This document shows positions 1-10,210 of a stretch of DNA of 64,000 nt, in pieces. The notes under the pieces are model-generated. The model was not told where the DNA came from. It searched no databases and worked only from the letters and a program-made list of their open reading frames with translations. Each line of letters begins with the position of its first letter. Position 1 is the stretch's first letter. The stretch covers positions 182,784,083 to 182,848,082 of the forward strand of contig CM062297.1 in the NCBI GenBank assembly GCA_031216915.1, in the 5' to 3' direction. A program made the position numbers and the translations under genes. This stretch comes from Pictodentalium vernedei (Eukaryota > Mollusca > Scaphopoda > Dentaliida > Dentaliidae).

Positions 1-26
1 GCTACAGCTTTCTAAATGACTAAAAA

Positions 27-799
27 GGTAAGGTAGCTCAGTGGTTAGAACATTGAACTTCAAACTAAAAGGTCAGTGGTATGAGTCTGACCGGTGGTAA
101 CTGCATTGTGTCCCTGGGCAAGTTTAATCCTGACAGCCCATGTGGGGGAGGGGGGGAGGGGGATGAGATGGGGGGGGGGAGATGAGAGGGGACAATGTGA
201 CACACTGTACTAAGGCGTACATGTACTTCACATCGATGGTGCACTTCCTTCAACCACTGCTAACCCTGCTTGTGCAGACTGCAGAGTTAGTACATATTGG
301 GGAGTGTGTTGAGCTCGCCATTGCTTGGGGGGGGGGGGTTCTCTCTGAGAGCCACATTTACCGCCCAAGTGTGCACGACTGGTAATTTTACTGGGCCTGT
401 GTCAACAGAGTTTAACACTCAGAAGTATGTTCAGTTTAATGTAGTTCTTTCGAAAAATCTCGACTTATCCAGTAGTGAACGAACTGTAAACACTGTAAAC
501 ACTGTAAAATATGTTCAATTTAATGTTGGCCCTTTCGAGATGAGATGAGAGGGGCACAGCGGTACACTGTACTAAGGCGTACATGTACTTCACATCGATG
601 GTGCACTTCCTTCAACCACTGCTAACCCTGCTTGTGCAGACTGCAGAGTTAGTACATATTGGGGAGTGTGTGGAGCTCGCCATTGCTTGGGGGGTTCTCT
701 CTGGGTACTTTGGCTTCCTCCACTCGTAAAACTACCTGACGCGATGTGACTAGTGTTGTTAAAATTGTTGTTAAACTCAAATAAAACAAAACAAACAAA
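27..799 (+). mobile_element. SINE-A copy, tRNA-like head, internally rearranged
   Basis: The head has a box-A-like run (tagctcagtggt) followed by a weak box B, as in tRNA-derived SINEs. The body includes the family phrase about 'ttgtgtccctgggca' and a 3' part with 'ggcttcctccactcgtaaaac'. The tail at about 770-799 is A-rich with TAAA/CAAA units. The middle is abnormal: a ~160-bp body segment occurs twice (about 181-344 and 543-700), with a separate ~195-bp repeat between the copies, and a G-rich stretch at 143-180 replaces part of the body. No protein is encoded. Confidence 0.7.
345..540 (+). repeat. ~195-bp interspersed repeat, copy 1 of 2
   Basis: This segment matches 2172-2370 almost throughout, with shared phrases such as 'actgggcctgtgtcaac' and 'gttggccctttcgag'. 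Inside, a ~85-bp motif is loosely repeated (ATATGTTCARTTTAATGT occurs twice) and CTGTAAACA is locally triplicated here. It interrupts the SINE at 27-799. Class unknown. Confidence 0.6.
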
Positions 800-998
800 A
801 ATGTACTAAAAATAATTATTAAAACATGTAATTATACTCATCATCTTTGCTGAACACATAATTTGCAGAGATCGAACTGAGCATCTAAAAATATGAGCCA
901 GACTTGGAGCCTACTTTTGAAATCTAGAAGCCTGGGACTTCCTTCTTAACTGGTAGGGTGCTAAATTATTCTTGATTGTCAAAATTTGTTCATGTATT

Positions 999-1067
999 TT
1001 GCCTTGTTACAATTCATGGTAGAGTGTCTAATATTGGCACTCTCCCATAAATTGTAACAAGGCAAAT
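999..1067. repeat. Palindrome with T4-type core
   Basis: Two arms of about 27 bp carrying 'ttgccttgttacaatt' and 'attgtaacaaggcaaa' flank a loop of about 15 bp. The inner sequence (gagtg...cactctccc) matches the centre of T4 elements at 54847-55099 and around 37500. The outer T4 ends are not recognisable here. Confidence 0.6.
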
Positions 1068-1144
1068 CCACACAGATGATATAATTTCATTTCAAAGATA
1101 ATATGAAGTACATTTACAGAACACAAAGCCTTTAAGTGGCTTAA

Positions 1145-1413
1145 CCTGCACACAGGCCTGAAAATAAGCAGTCTGACATTTGCAGAATGCGGTCCCCAGA
1201 GGGGGAATTTGATGTTGCTGTCCCATACAGAGGGCCAATTTATCCTCTGGGTACCTCTTTCTGTTTAGTTTTGAGACCCTGTTTTAGACTGAGGTTCACA
1301 GAGGGTAAATTTAGTGATGCTACCCTGCTATGCAGGGTAGCATCATTAAATTCACCCTCTGGGGACCTCATTTTACAGATGACAGTCTGCTTATTTTCTG
1401 GCTTGCCTGCACA
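1145..1413. mobile_element. H1 MITE (hAT-like), copy 1, with perfect 8-bp target duplication
   Basis: The element is 1153-1405. Its ends read CAGGCCTGAAAATAAG and, on the other strand, CAAGCCAGAAAATAAG. It is flanked by an exact 8-bp repeat CCTGCACA at 1145-1152 and 1406-1413. An 8-bp target duplication with CA(G/A)G-type ends is characteristic of hAT transposons. A palindrome (gatgctaccctg / cagggtagcatc) lies at about 1313-1357, off-centre to the right. It has no coding capacity, so it would be a non-autonomous derivative. Confidence 0.85.
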
Positions 1414-1445
1414 CCAGATCAAGTCAAAATATGGGCTTCAAGCAC

Positions 1446-1604
1446 TCAACCAGTCAACTGTATGTTGAGGAGCTGACAGTTGCTCGTTGATGCTCGGTGG
1501 TTCTCTTTCCGGGTACTATGGCTTCCTACACCTGTAAAACTGTCACGGCCACGATTAGCCATTGTGCATAAAGATGTGACCTTAAACACCAATAAATAAA
1601 TATA
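1446..1604 (+). mobile_element. SINE-B 3' fragment
   Basis: This is a 5'-truncated copy beginning near 'tatgttgaggagctgacag', running through 'gattagccattgtgcata', and ending in the SINE-B tail 'gtgaccttaaacaccaat' plus AAATAAATA. It starts about 30 bp after the H1 insertion. Confidence 0.75.
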
Positions 1605-1739
1605 CTAGGTCAGTCCCTGGAAAAATTGAAGTGCATCTTGTTTATGACAATTAGTTTTCTGACCATGGAGGTCGAGTCCTGACAAGTATCTCCCATAGCA
1701 TGTTAAATTATATTTTTATGAAGAGAATTCTTTGTTTAG

Positions 1740-1906
1740 TGTGTTTTTTTAAATTTGAATGGGGTTTAACAACACTTTCAACAGCCTGGGTCACATCATG
1801 TTGAACAGTTTTATGGGTGGAGGAAGCCAGAATACCTGTTGAGAACAACCCAAGTAGTGCTAAGCAACTGCCAGCCTCTCCAACTTACTAACTCTGCACA
1901 AACCGC
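1740..1906 (-). mobile_element. SINE-A 3' fragment, minus strand
   Basis: Read on the minus strand it has the SINE-A body (gagttagtaagttgg), the 'cttcctccacccataaaac' segment and the tail ending in TTAAACCCC. The head is missing. Confidence 0.7.
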
Positions 1907-2161
1907 ATTTTATTATCTTCTGCAATTAATCAATTGTTAATGTAAAATGATGTCAATGATACCATTCAACAAAGTTGAAAACCACCACAATGTGTATTCT
2001 TAATCTTCCTAGATGCCCCTCAATGGGATTTACGTGTTAAACGATATATAAAGCTTACAACTGAGCATACTTGCGGCAAGCGCCAGTTCATACTGGAATA
2101 AAGAAGGTTTCACTCCATTGACTCAGGTCGCAGTAAAAATTACCAGTTGCATGCATCTGGG

Positions 2162-2390
2162 TGGTAAACGTGGCTCTGAGAGCCACGTTTACCGGCCAAG
2201 TGTGCGCGACTGGTAATTTTACTGGGCCTGTGTCAACGGAGTTTAACACTCAAAAATATGTTCAGTTTAATGTAGTTCTTTTGAAACATCTCGACTTATC
2301 TAGTAGTGAACGAACTGTAAACACTGTAAAATATGTTCAATTTAATGTTGGCCCTTTCGAGCCTCGACTTGTCTTGTAGTGCACGGTATT
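2162..2390 (+). repeat. ~195-bp interspersed repeat, copy 2, with leading hairpin
   Basis: This is homologous to 345-540. It begins with a perfect hairpin at about 2164-2192: arms GTAAACGTGGCTCT and AGAGCCACGTTTAC with a 1-nt loop. Copy 1 keeps only the right arm. It extends about 30 bp further than copy 1, through 'cctcgacttgtc'. Confidence 0.6.
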
Positions 2391-2460
2391 ACAATTGGAA
2401 TTGACCAATTGTGAGCTCAAATAACTGACAATCAGTCAGCAGCCAGTTTTGGTAATCAGT

Positions 2461-2862
2461 TGAACACGAAATGCCACCATGCCCCCATATGAGCACTTGG
2501 GTTTTAACTCTTAGAAGCCTGCAGTCGAGTTTTCTTGCCTGTGATGTAATACGGCAGGTAATCTGGCTGTGATGGTTCAGCTGTCTTTGGGTTGGGGGAG
2601 AATTAAACACTGAGCAGGTGCTTCTAGTCAAGTGTCGTCTGCCTGAATAGGCAGACAACACTTGACTAGATGCACCTGCTTTACTATAAGTTTTTCGCGG
2701 TATGTCGTGTTCAATAAATTCATTCTGATTCCCTGGCTCCTAAGAGTTAAGCATTTTACCAATGCAAGGACACAACACAGTTACCTCTGGTCAGAATAGT
2801 ACTGTGAACCTTTTAGTTTGAAGTCTATTGCTGTAGCTACTGAACCACCACGTTCCTTCATT
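2461..2862 (-). mobile_element. SINE-A head, minus strand, split by a T3 insertion
   Basis: The minus-strand head ('gtggttcagtagctacagc', 'gacttcaaactaaaaggttc') lies at about 2762-2862. The continuation ('tgggggcatggtggc') lies at about 2461-2503. The two halves are separated by the TTAA element at 2504-2750, which sits exactly where intact copies have TTAATCCC. Removing that element restores the normal SINE order. Confidence 0.75.
2504..2750. mobile_element. T3 MITE (TTAA target site)
   Basis: TTAA lies at both ends (2504-2507, 2747-2750). The inverted termini are CTCTTAGAAGCC and GGCTCCTAAGAG. The right half holds a strong palindrome at about 2622-2687: arms 'gcaggtgcttctagtcaag' and 'cttgactagatgcacctgc' extended inward to 'gtctgcct'. 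TTAA duplication is typical of piggyBac-type elements. No ORF of interest. Confidence 0.75.
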
Positions 2863-2889
2863 ATTTAGTAAACATTAAGTCAATACAGG

Positions 2890-3590
2890 CAGCCCTGGTA
2901 ATTCACCCTCAGCAATTAGCAGTGCAAAGGAAAATGCTGAGGAAACGAAAAATATCCACAGTAAAAATACTTCCGAATATGGCTTCTTCAGAAAGCCTTG
3001 TAGTGGCAGAAATTGCAATGCTTCAAGATTACACAAGGAATCAAACCATGTGGGTTGAACTACGCTGTATTGCTAATCTTACAATTTACAGTACCAAGTT
3101 GCAGCATAACCACTAGAAACTATGTGTTCGGCTTCTTCTGTGTTGATAACACCAGAATCTGACATAAGTTTCTGGAAAGCTCTTGCATAGCTTTCCAGAA
3201 ACTGATGTAAGATTCTGGTATTATTAACATAGAAGCAGTGAGATACTTAGTTTGTGGTTATGCTGCATCTTATTTTCACTCATACTACACATATTGAATA
3301 AGTCGCCTGCTTACTTCCAAGGTTTTTTCTCGGCATTCACCTGGTTCATGATATTGGCATAATCTAATTGAGTGAAAGATTCTGCACATTGATTGTGATT
3401 ACATACACATGTATCTCGAACTACTTTCATATGTTAAAGTTACTTGAAAGTTTTCACTTCACCGCATACTACATATACAAGGCAATTGAGACTATGTATG
3501 CCCTGCCCCCTCATGAGTTTTACACAATCGAACAGGCTTCACGGTAATTGCCGTAGAAGCATCAGTTTCCTGCAGTAATTTGGAGCCTAC
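2890..3590. mobile_element. C1 element, copy 1, truncated at its right end
   Basis: It starts CAGCCCTGGTAATTCACCCT, the same terminus as the complete copy at 23348-24069, but lies in the opposite orientation relative to the interior. The centre (about 3150-3240) is a palindrome: 'agaatctgacat', 'tttctggaaagct' and their complements. The right end stops after 'acggtaattgccgt' without reaching the expected second terminus. The short ORF at 2922-3116 is inside it and is not conserved coding sequence. Confidence 0.7.
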
Positions 3591-3704
3591 TTCATTTGTA
3601 AAATAAACAAACGAACTATAGATTATGATAAAATAATGTAACATAAATAAAATTCCCAATCCTGCTTGTTTCCCAGTTCAAGCCAACAATTTTTCACGAC
3701 TAAC

Positions 3705-3885
3705 TCAACACATATTTGAATAGAGTGGCATGCCTTTTACATCTTAACAGAATTTGTTCCAAAATATATTACAACAACTAATGTGTGATCTTGCCAATGC
3801 AAGATCATGCATTTGTTGTTGCTATTTATTTTTGTGGAGACGTAAACGGCATTCCCAGAGTAGTGAAAACAGAGAAGATGCAAAA
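3705..3885 (-). mobile_element. K1 palindromic repeat, copy 1
   Basis: The central hairpin ('gtgtgatcttgcc' / 'gcaagatcatgca') is followed by 'ttgttgctatttatttt'. It matches 4607-4790 and 7830-8245 when read on the minus strand. No clear target duplication, so the superfamily is unassigned. Confidence 0.55.
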
Positions 3886-3994
3886 GTATCATAATACTTT
3901 TTACCTGTAGGATCCGTTAGTGTCACCTGGCAATATGTTAATATGGAAATTCTTTATTTCCAGATCTGCAACTTAGTAATACCCATTACCTGCT

Positions 3995-4090
3995 ACCCAG
4001 TGGCATACCTAGGGTATGGCAGGTATGGCACATACCCAGGGCACCACTTTAAGTGTGTGTGTGGGAAGAGGGGGGGGGGGGGGGGGGGGC
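3995..4090. repeat. Low-complexity TE end with poly-G tract
   Basis: 'cagtggcatacctagg' is followed by 'gtatggcaggtatgg' and 'catacccagggc', an inverted-repeat-rich start of the kind seen at hAT-like MITE ends. A GT run and an uninterrupted G run (about 4071-4089) follow. The other end is not recognised. Confidence 0.4.
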
Positions 4091-4268
4091 ACAAAGCAGT
4101 TTTTATTGAAGTCCGACAAGCCATCCTCGAATCATGAAAAAAAAATTTCTTCAGATGCATGATCTGTCTTTGATTATCATGGGTGAGAAGCACTAGGGTG
4201 GCCGGATTGTAGATCCACTTAAATAAATTATTAGGTAAAAATACAGTGCTAAGAGCAACATGACCACA

Positions 4269-4518
4269 TACAGTACAGTTGCCGTGGACTGGTCATTGTT
4301 CACGCATGAGCATGATGTCCACGCATGCGTTTACCAGGTAATAAAAATCATCATTAGCAAAACTTTAATTAATGAAGCACTGGGTTGTACTCGGTGCTTC
4401 ATTAATTAAATTTTTGATGATTATTCCAATAATTAGTGTTTGGAATCTAATATTATTGCATCCATGGAAATATTGCCCACACCGTGGAAAGTGACCAGCC
4501 CACGGCGACCATACTGTA
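4269..4518 (+). mobile_element. M1 MITE (mariner-like, TA site), copy 1
   Basis: TA flanks both sides. The left end reads CAGTACAGTTGCCGTGG and the right end, complemented, CAGTATGGTCGCCGTGG. The central palindrome is 'aattaatgaagcac' / 'gtgcttcattaatt'. About 246 bp, non-coding. CAGT ends with TA duplication fit Tc1/mariner-type MITEs. Confidence 0.8.
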
Positions 4519-4606
4519 CCTCATAGTACCACTGTTGAGCCTCAGTGCCAGCTGGCTGTAAGACCATTCTCTTGCACGAACTAGGGAAGTTATGCTGTTA
4601 TTGCAT

Positions 4607-4790
4607 TTCTGCCTTCTCTGTTTTTACTATGCCAGTGATGCTTTTTACGTCTGAATGGAATTTCCACCTATATAAATATAACTACTGCGCGACATATTGC
4701 CAATGTGAGATCGCACGTTAGTTGTAGATATTTATTTTTGGGGAAATTCTTTTAAGATGGCAACAGCATGCCATTCTATTCATATGTGTA
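4607..4790 (+). mobile_element. K1 palindromic repeat, copy 2
   Basis: It has 'ccttctctgtttttac' on the left and 'aattcttttaagatggcaac' on the right, with a decayed hairpin (gccaatgtgagatcgc) between. It lies directly after an M1 copy. Confidence 0.5.
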
Positions 4791-4984
4791 AGCCGTAGGT
4801 GCTATTTTTTGTAGATATGCTGCTGCCAGTATATATTGTTTGTTGTGAGATTGTTGAGTCAAGGATTGACTGACATCTTCAACCATATGCTGAATGTTGT
4901 TATTTTATTAGTTTGCAGATTTATTTGTACTTTTTTATACTTTGCAAAAAGGACATTAGAAAAGATAACAAAAATTTTAATATT

Positions 4985-5190
4985 CGCTTATCAGAAAATC
5001 TGGGAGGTGAAGCAGTGCTTGTTTACTGTGGTCAACAGGTTCTGTTTTACTTGTTAAATAGGACCCAGTCACAACATGCTTGGGGGTGAAAGTCCTCTAA
5101 AAACTATTGACTGAACTTGACTGTATCTCCATGTTGTGGTCACAATTGCCATTTTGCAGAAATATGTCACCTCATAAACAAATAAATCGG
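4985..5190 (+). mobile_element. Repeat C copy
   Basis: It contains 'gtgaagcagtgcttgttt', 'aataggacccagtcac' and 'ccatgttgtggtcacaat', ending in a degenerate 'aaacaaataaat' tail. Repeat C shares its 3' tail (gccattgtgc..gtgacct..caccaataaata) with SINE-B. It may be a SINE or the 3' end of the partner LINE. Confidence 0.65.
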
Positions 5191-5265
5191 GACATATGCT
5201 TGTTCAGCAGACACTAGTTGATGTGAAACAACTTAGCAAACCAATTTTCACTCACCAAGGATGGG

Positions 5266-5654
5266 TAGGCCCCACAAAGTAGATCTTCTGTTTCTCAGGC
5301 CAGTTTTTGTAACACTGCATGAGGGAGGGCATTTTTTTATTTCGTTTTTTTTTTGTAATTATTTCTTTGCCAGCAAAGGTTCATGTTCATGTTCTTGGTT
5401 TGTTTTATGTTTTAGGCCTCATAGTCTACAGAATAACGTGGGTGGTAGTGCGTTTTGTTCCTTAATTGAGCGCAAGAAGCTAAAGCATTGCAAAGCCTTG
5501 TTGCACTCAGTTTTATTAACTTGGGTAAAATATCAGGCATAACCCATTTAATTTTTATTTTTTAAAATTTGCATTGGTCATAAAAAGAGAGCATGCAGCA
5601 ACCAAAAGGACCATGCAGGAGGGCCTGAGAAACAGATTTTTAACTTTTTAGGCC
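5266..5654 (-). mobile_element. G1 MITE, copy 1
   Basis: The ends are inverted: 'taggccccacaaagtagatc' with 'ttctgtttctcaggcc' at left, and 'ggcctgagaaacaga' with 'tttttaggcctta' at right. The palindromic core around 5465-5510 ('gcaagaagctaaagcattg') has lost part of one arm. Relatives: 49139-49535, 58220-58628, 60384-60779. Confidence 0.7.
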
Positions 5655-5659
5655 TTAGA

Positions 5660-6424
5660 AGAGTGGTTTGTCTGAGTCCTAGAGAGAGCATCCAGTAAGC
5701 TGATTAGTTGATAACCTGTGCTACCGGCACAGACATAAAGGTTATCTTCATTGTAAAACACCTCTCTTAAAAATTCTTTGAAGCTGCTCTTGACAGTTTA
5801 TCAGGAATGGAGAAATTAGTCTGTGATAACTGGAGATTTTCTGAAAGATATTGTCGTTGTCTTATAGCTTATTCTCCAACTCAAGCACACAGTATTACTG
5901 GTGCCCAGACAACTTATCTACCTTCCAAAAGCAGTTTTTATGAACACTTGCCAATAATAATTTTCAAAACAATTCATAATTCAGCTTTTACTGCCAAAGG
6001 ATATAATTAAAATCTTGTTTTATTGAGAGGGGTGACTTGGTATGTTTATGGTGGAAAAATCAAAATTTTCTTACTCAGGGTTTAAAGCAGAGCCTTTTTG
6101 GAGCCAAATTTCTGTGCCTTTCCCAATTGTAAATGGACAGTAGAATCCCTAATTGAACTGACCTGGTTTTTCCTGATCTACCTACAGTCTGGGGCCTGAA
6201 TATATTACTTGCATATGTGCTAGCACTAGACTGCCATTGATGATTTTTTTACATGGTTTAATGAAGTGTGAATTAAGCTGCTTTAAGAACTTCAATTTCA
6301 AGGACTCAGTAGATCAGTGATGACTGACAAATTATCAGGCACCACTGATCTTTGGTTTCCCTGGAATTATGTCAATGACATAGTTTTCTTGAACTTAGCA
6401 GGGTTTGTTGACCTGAATAGGCCC
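5660..6424. other. Unassigned AT-rich stretch
   Basis: I see no gene, RNA or clear repeat end here. A run around 6085-6140 has 'cctttcccaattg', also seen in the K2 element near 13120. The 67-codon ORF at 5807-6010 has no recognisable domain. Confidence 0.5.
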
Positions 6425-6672
6425 TACAATGCATTCGCGGTGGACTGGTCGTAATCCACGCATGGAATGTGATGTCCAAATATGCGTTTACCAGGTAATA
6501 AAAATCAGCAGCAAAAATTTTAATTAATGAAGCACCGGGTTGTACCCAGAGCTTCATTAATTAAACTTTTCATGATTATTCTTGTAATTAGTGTTTGGAA
6601 TCTAATATTATTGCGTCCGTGAAAATATTGCCCACCCGTGAAAAGGGACCAGTCCAGGGCAAACGTACTGTA
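6425..6672 (+). mobile_element. M1 MITE, copy 2
   Basis: TA flanks an element with a degraded left end (CAATGCATTCGCGGTGG) and an intact right end ending in ACTG. The core palindrome 'taattaatgaagcaccgggt' / 'gcttcattaatta' has mismatches near the loop (acccagagc). Confidence 0.75.
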
Positions 6673-7226
6673 GGTCCCGTTAAGAAACACTTCCTAATTT
6701 CCATGGATTAATCCCTGTTACCCCTCCACCCAATAATTTAGTCAGTTTGTTAGGTGGAGTTTTGTACTGAAACGAATCTGTGCGACCCAGATCACAATAC
6801 ATCGTGGGGATGTCAATAAATGGTACCTTGTATATGTAACAGGTAGTGATATTTTCTGCCTGTCACCCCCAACTTCTTCCTGAACACTACCAACTTTGGG
6901 CTGATTGATTCTCTTTATATTATTAGTCAGTCAGTTTTGTGCAGTTTGAACAAGCCTTTACTTTTCTACATAAAAGATGAGATTGTGCACGCCTGGAGAT
7001 AAAAGGCTTATATTACCTGTTTGGCAGCTTACACTATAGGCTCTATCGATAATTAGGTTATCTCCACCTGATTCCATGAACTCTTCTATGCTGTGGAGAC
7101 TAATATGACTGGTTGGTATGTGAAATTCTTTATTTCTGAGTGTTCATTGTAATTCTATTAAATAACGTGGTCAAAATTCCGATCATATTAATGGAAAAAG
7201 TCTAACGTGTAATTGTGTGTCATAAT
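6673..7226. other. Unassigned spacer
   Basis: AT-rich sequence between two M1 copies. No coding, RNA or repeat signal that I can support. Confidence 0.5.
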
Positions 7227-7464
7227 TACAATGCAGTCGCCATGGACTGGTCATCATAATCCATGCGTGGGCAGTTATGTCCACGCATGCACTTACCAGG
7301 TAATAAAAATCATCAGCAGTAAAACTTTAATCAATGAAGCACTGGACTGTACCCGGTGCTTCATTAATTAAATTTTTGATGATTATTCCTATAATTAGTG
7401 TTTGTAATCTAATATTATTGTGTTCATGAAAATACTGCTCACTGCATGGAAAGTTACCACTGTA
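7227..7464 (+). mobile_element. M1 MITE, copy 3
   Basis: TA duplicate at 7227-7228 and 7463-7464, ends CAATGCAGTCGCCATGG and CCACTG. Core: 'aatgaagcactgg' and 'cggtgcttcattaatt'. The right arm is slightly shortened compared with copy 1. Confidence 0.75.
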
Positions 7465-7829
7465 CAATGACAAGTTTTCAATGGTCATGTTGTTGATTTG
7501 TGTGATGTGCAGTGTATGAGCCGATGTTGATTGTGATGCCATATTGATTGCCAAGCACATTTTTCCTTTGGGAGAACACCTCGGGACCGCACTCCACCAA
7601 CCCATTCCTGACTGGGGTGAGTTGATGTCAGGAGTCCCAAGGTATTCTGTGGTGTTCTCCCCTAAACAAAATTTGACTCTGCGCTATCAATCCAAGTCAT
7701 GATGTTTACAATACTGCAAATACCAACTGGTAGTAGTTAGTCCCTGAACGACAGCTCACTTTTCGATAGACTCTATATAGTGGATGGTAACCCTTAGAAA
7801 AAGGGTTTTGTGATGCTTCTCCGCCTTCT
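7465..7829. other. Unassigned spacer
   Basis: A small inverted repeat ('gggagaacacc' 7569-7579 / 'ggtgttctccc' 7651-7661) occurs here. No gene is visible; the 92-codon minus-strand ORF at 7327-7605 runs through the M1 copy and has no recognised domain. Confidence 0.45.
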
Positions 7830-8245
7830 CAGTTTTTACTTTGCCAGTCATGTTGTTTCATATTTTAACCCTTCACCCAACGAATTGCCCACATCCACCC
7901 ACGTAATATGCAAATTCAGCAGCTGAAAAAATATTATTTTTCAAAAAATTTCAACAAAACCATATCATGTGACCCCTCTTTGGAACGAGCTCGTTCCTAA
8001 GAGGGGTCACATGATAAGGTTTTGTTTAAATTTTTTAAAAAATTTAAAAAATTATATTTAAAATAATAAATTTTGAAATCATCTGAGTTGGGTAAAGGGT
8101 TAACGGGATTTCCACCTGATTAAATATCAACAATTAATGTGCAATCTCGTCAAAGCGAGATTGCACATTAATTGTTGTTATTTATTTTGACCTAAATTCT
8201 TTTAAGATGGAAACGGCATATAATTTTTATTCAAATGTGCATGCA
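7830..8245 (+). mobile_element. K1 repeat, copy 3, interrupted by a T1 MITE
   Basis: The left part is 'ccttctcagtttttac', the right part runs 'gggatttccacctgat' to 'aagatggaaacggcat'. K1's own core at about 8130-8180 is a near-perfect palindrome: 'caattaatgtgcaatctcg' / 'cgagattgcacattaattg'. Copy 2 (4607-4790) shows the uninterrupted order, so the T1 element at 7869-8099 came later. Confidence 0.7.
7865..8103. mobile_element. T1 MITE (alpha arms), nested in K1
   Basis: TTAA at 7865-7868 and 8100-8103. Ends are CCCTTCACCCAACG and GTTGGGTAAAGGG. The arms include 'cgtaatatgcaaattcagc'. The core is the palindrome 'tgacccctctttggaacgag' / 'cgttcctaagaggggtcac'. The TTAA target site plus CCYT terminus fits a piggyBac-derived MITE. 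Confidence 0.85.
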
Positions 8246-8959
8246 ATACTCAATCCTGGAGTTGAGACAGTTCTGAAAGATTGTCAAGTCTTTTTGATAA
8301 AACATGTGAGATTAGTAATTTAATAAAGTTATGCTGTATTCCTTTTTTGTAACCTGTAGTTTGTTTGCGTATTTTACAATTCACGTAACGCACATGTAAC
8401 CTACATGTAAACAGTCATTCGCAGGTTATTTCCAGGACTGGTTGTGGGTCTCTTTGATCTTGTCAGATATTACATCATATTTGCTAAATAAATAAAAAAG
8501 ATATGTCTTCTCATTGCATTTGGTTTAAACCAGCACTCATGCATAACAGTGTGTTCACATAACATTGATCAATTTTGTCCCAAGTGATCACCACACTGGC
8601 ATTTTTCCGTTCAAGTCCACTTTGCGGTGATTGCACATTGCAATCAATAAAGGATGTTTGGGAATTAAAAATGAAACAGCTTGAAACAATATTTAACCAA
8701 GAAAATGCATCTTCACATGCAACTGGTAAAATTGTGTCTTCCTGTCTCTGACAAAAAAAAATAACCTGCTCACGGTAGATGGATATATATCCGTAGAGAT
8801 TTTTGGCCTGTATTTCAAAGGCTCATTCTCAAGATTTCTTTAATTAACCCAGTGAATTAATAAAATGAGAAACATGGTTGTAATGTGATGTTTATCAAGT
8901 AAAGCCATTTAATCACCAAGGACAAAGCTGCTGCAATTACATTTTTCTTTTGCTCTTGG
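8246..8959. other. Unassigned AT-rich stretch
   Basis: No coding or RNA feature and no repeat termini seen. Confidence 0.5.
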
Positions 8960-9607
8960 TAGAGCTGAAACGGTTGAAGGGTTTTCTTGATCGATTAATC
9001 ACATGGATAAACCTTGGTTAACCGATTAATCACTTGTGCTTATAGATAGCTGAATAATTGCCATACCGTTAATGATTTATAGCATTAATCCTTTACCCAA
9101 CGTAAAGGACAAAAAAATCAGCCAGCTCTGCATACAAAAATCTCCATTCAGATTTTATTATGTTTTCAATTTTTCTCTCAAAAACATAGCTTATGATCCC
9201 TTATTGGAACGAGCTCATTGAGCTCGTTCCAATGAGGAATCATAAGCTATGTTTTTGAGACAAAAATTTAAATGTTTAGTAATTCAAGAATCTATTTTGC
9301 AAGTGTCGTCTGGTACCCACATTGGGTAAAGGTTAACTTCAGAATGACCAGTTCCAGCTGCTGATACAGTATAATGAATGCAAGTGAACAAGTATATCAT
9401 CACCTAACTTGCATGCTTGACTCTGTCTCATATAATTGATGTGAGTCAGTGTGACAATTTTTGCCGGTTTTGGAGCAAGTTTGTTCCTTTGTTAACCCAG
9501 ATAATACAGTAGTTAAAAATTAACGGTTAATCAATCAATTACTTTTTTGATTGATCAAGACGTTGATCATTGGTTAATCGATTAATCGGTTAACCATTTC
9601 AACTCTA
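8960..9607. mobile_element. H2 element (hAT-like ends) with nested T1
   Basis: Inverted ends: TAGAGCTGAAACGGTTGA at the left and 'ttaaccatttcaactcta' at the right. Subterminal GATTAATC motifs occur at both ends. Flanks GCTCTTGG and GTTCAAGG agree at 5 of 8 positions, compatible with a decayed 8-bp duplication. The interior is occupied by the T1 copy at 9085-9336. No transposase ORF. Confidence 0.6.
9085..9336. mobile_element. T1 MITE (beta arms), nested in H2
   Basis: TTAA at both ends, termini CCTTTACCCAACGT and ATTGGGTAAAGG. The core palindrome centred near 9219 has 'cttattggaacgagctca' and 'gagctcgttccaatgag', extended outward by 'acatagcttatgat' / 'atcataagctatgt'. Its arms differ from the alpha type at 7869. 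Confidence 0.85.
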
Positions 9608-9629
9608 GTTCAAGGTAAAATTATGGCAC

Positions 9630-9765
9630 CGATATTCTGAACGCACATGTAAATCAGGCCAACTCTATTCACAAAAATCACCCTTCAAAATTTATATTTC
9701 CAGTTTTACCTCCCCCCTCCCAACATAGCTTATGAGCCTCATTGGAGCAAGCTTGTCACAAAAAA
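9630..9765. mobile_element. T1-beta fragment
   Basis: Contains 'ggccaactctattcacaaaa' and 'aacatagcttatgagcc', then breaks off inside the core. No termini remain. Confidence 0.5.
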
Positions 9766-9896
9766 TGACCTCCCATCGACATGATCTCATTTAATTTGTC
9801 TTATTGCAAAGATGGGCTGAAAGTTTAGATTTGAAGGAAAAACAGAAATTTTTATGGTTTTTTTTTTGTCAGCAAGCTGCAACTTATTTAGAAACA

Positions 9897-10045
9897 TTAA
9901 GTCATTATCCAACGTAATAGTCAAAACCAGCCAGTGTTATTTACTTAAATCGCCATTCAAATTTTATTATCTTTTCTTTTTTTATCAAAAACAGCTTATG
10001 TTCCCTCATTGGAATGAGCTCATCTGCTATTGGGTAAAGGGTTAA
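9897..10045. mobile_element. T1-beta MITE with one core arm deleted
   Basis: TTAA at 9897-9900 and 10042-10045 are retained, as are the ends (GTCATTATCCAACG; TTGGGTAAAGGG). The sequence jumps from 'ttggaatgagctcat' straight to the terminal region, so one palindrome arm and one flank are gone. This looks like deletion of a hairpin arm. Confidence 0.75.
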
Positions 10046-10210
10046 AATAAGCCTTGACTAGATTTGGTGACAGTTCTGAGAGAGTCACTTTCCGCAGAAA
10101 ACATCACTAACAGGGTTAACCCCCTACCTCTCATAACCCTTAAGTCCTCATACAAACACAAACAGCCGTCTTTTATATTGCTCTGTAAAAGTTGTCCCAA
10201 GTGTATTTTT

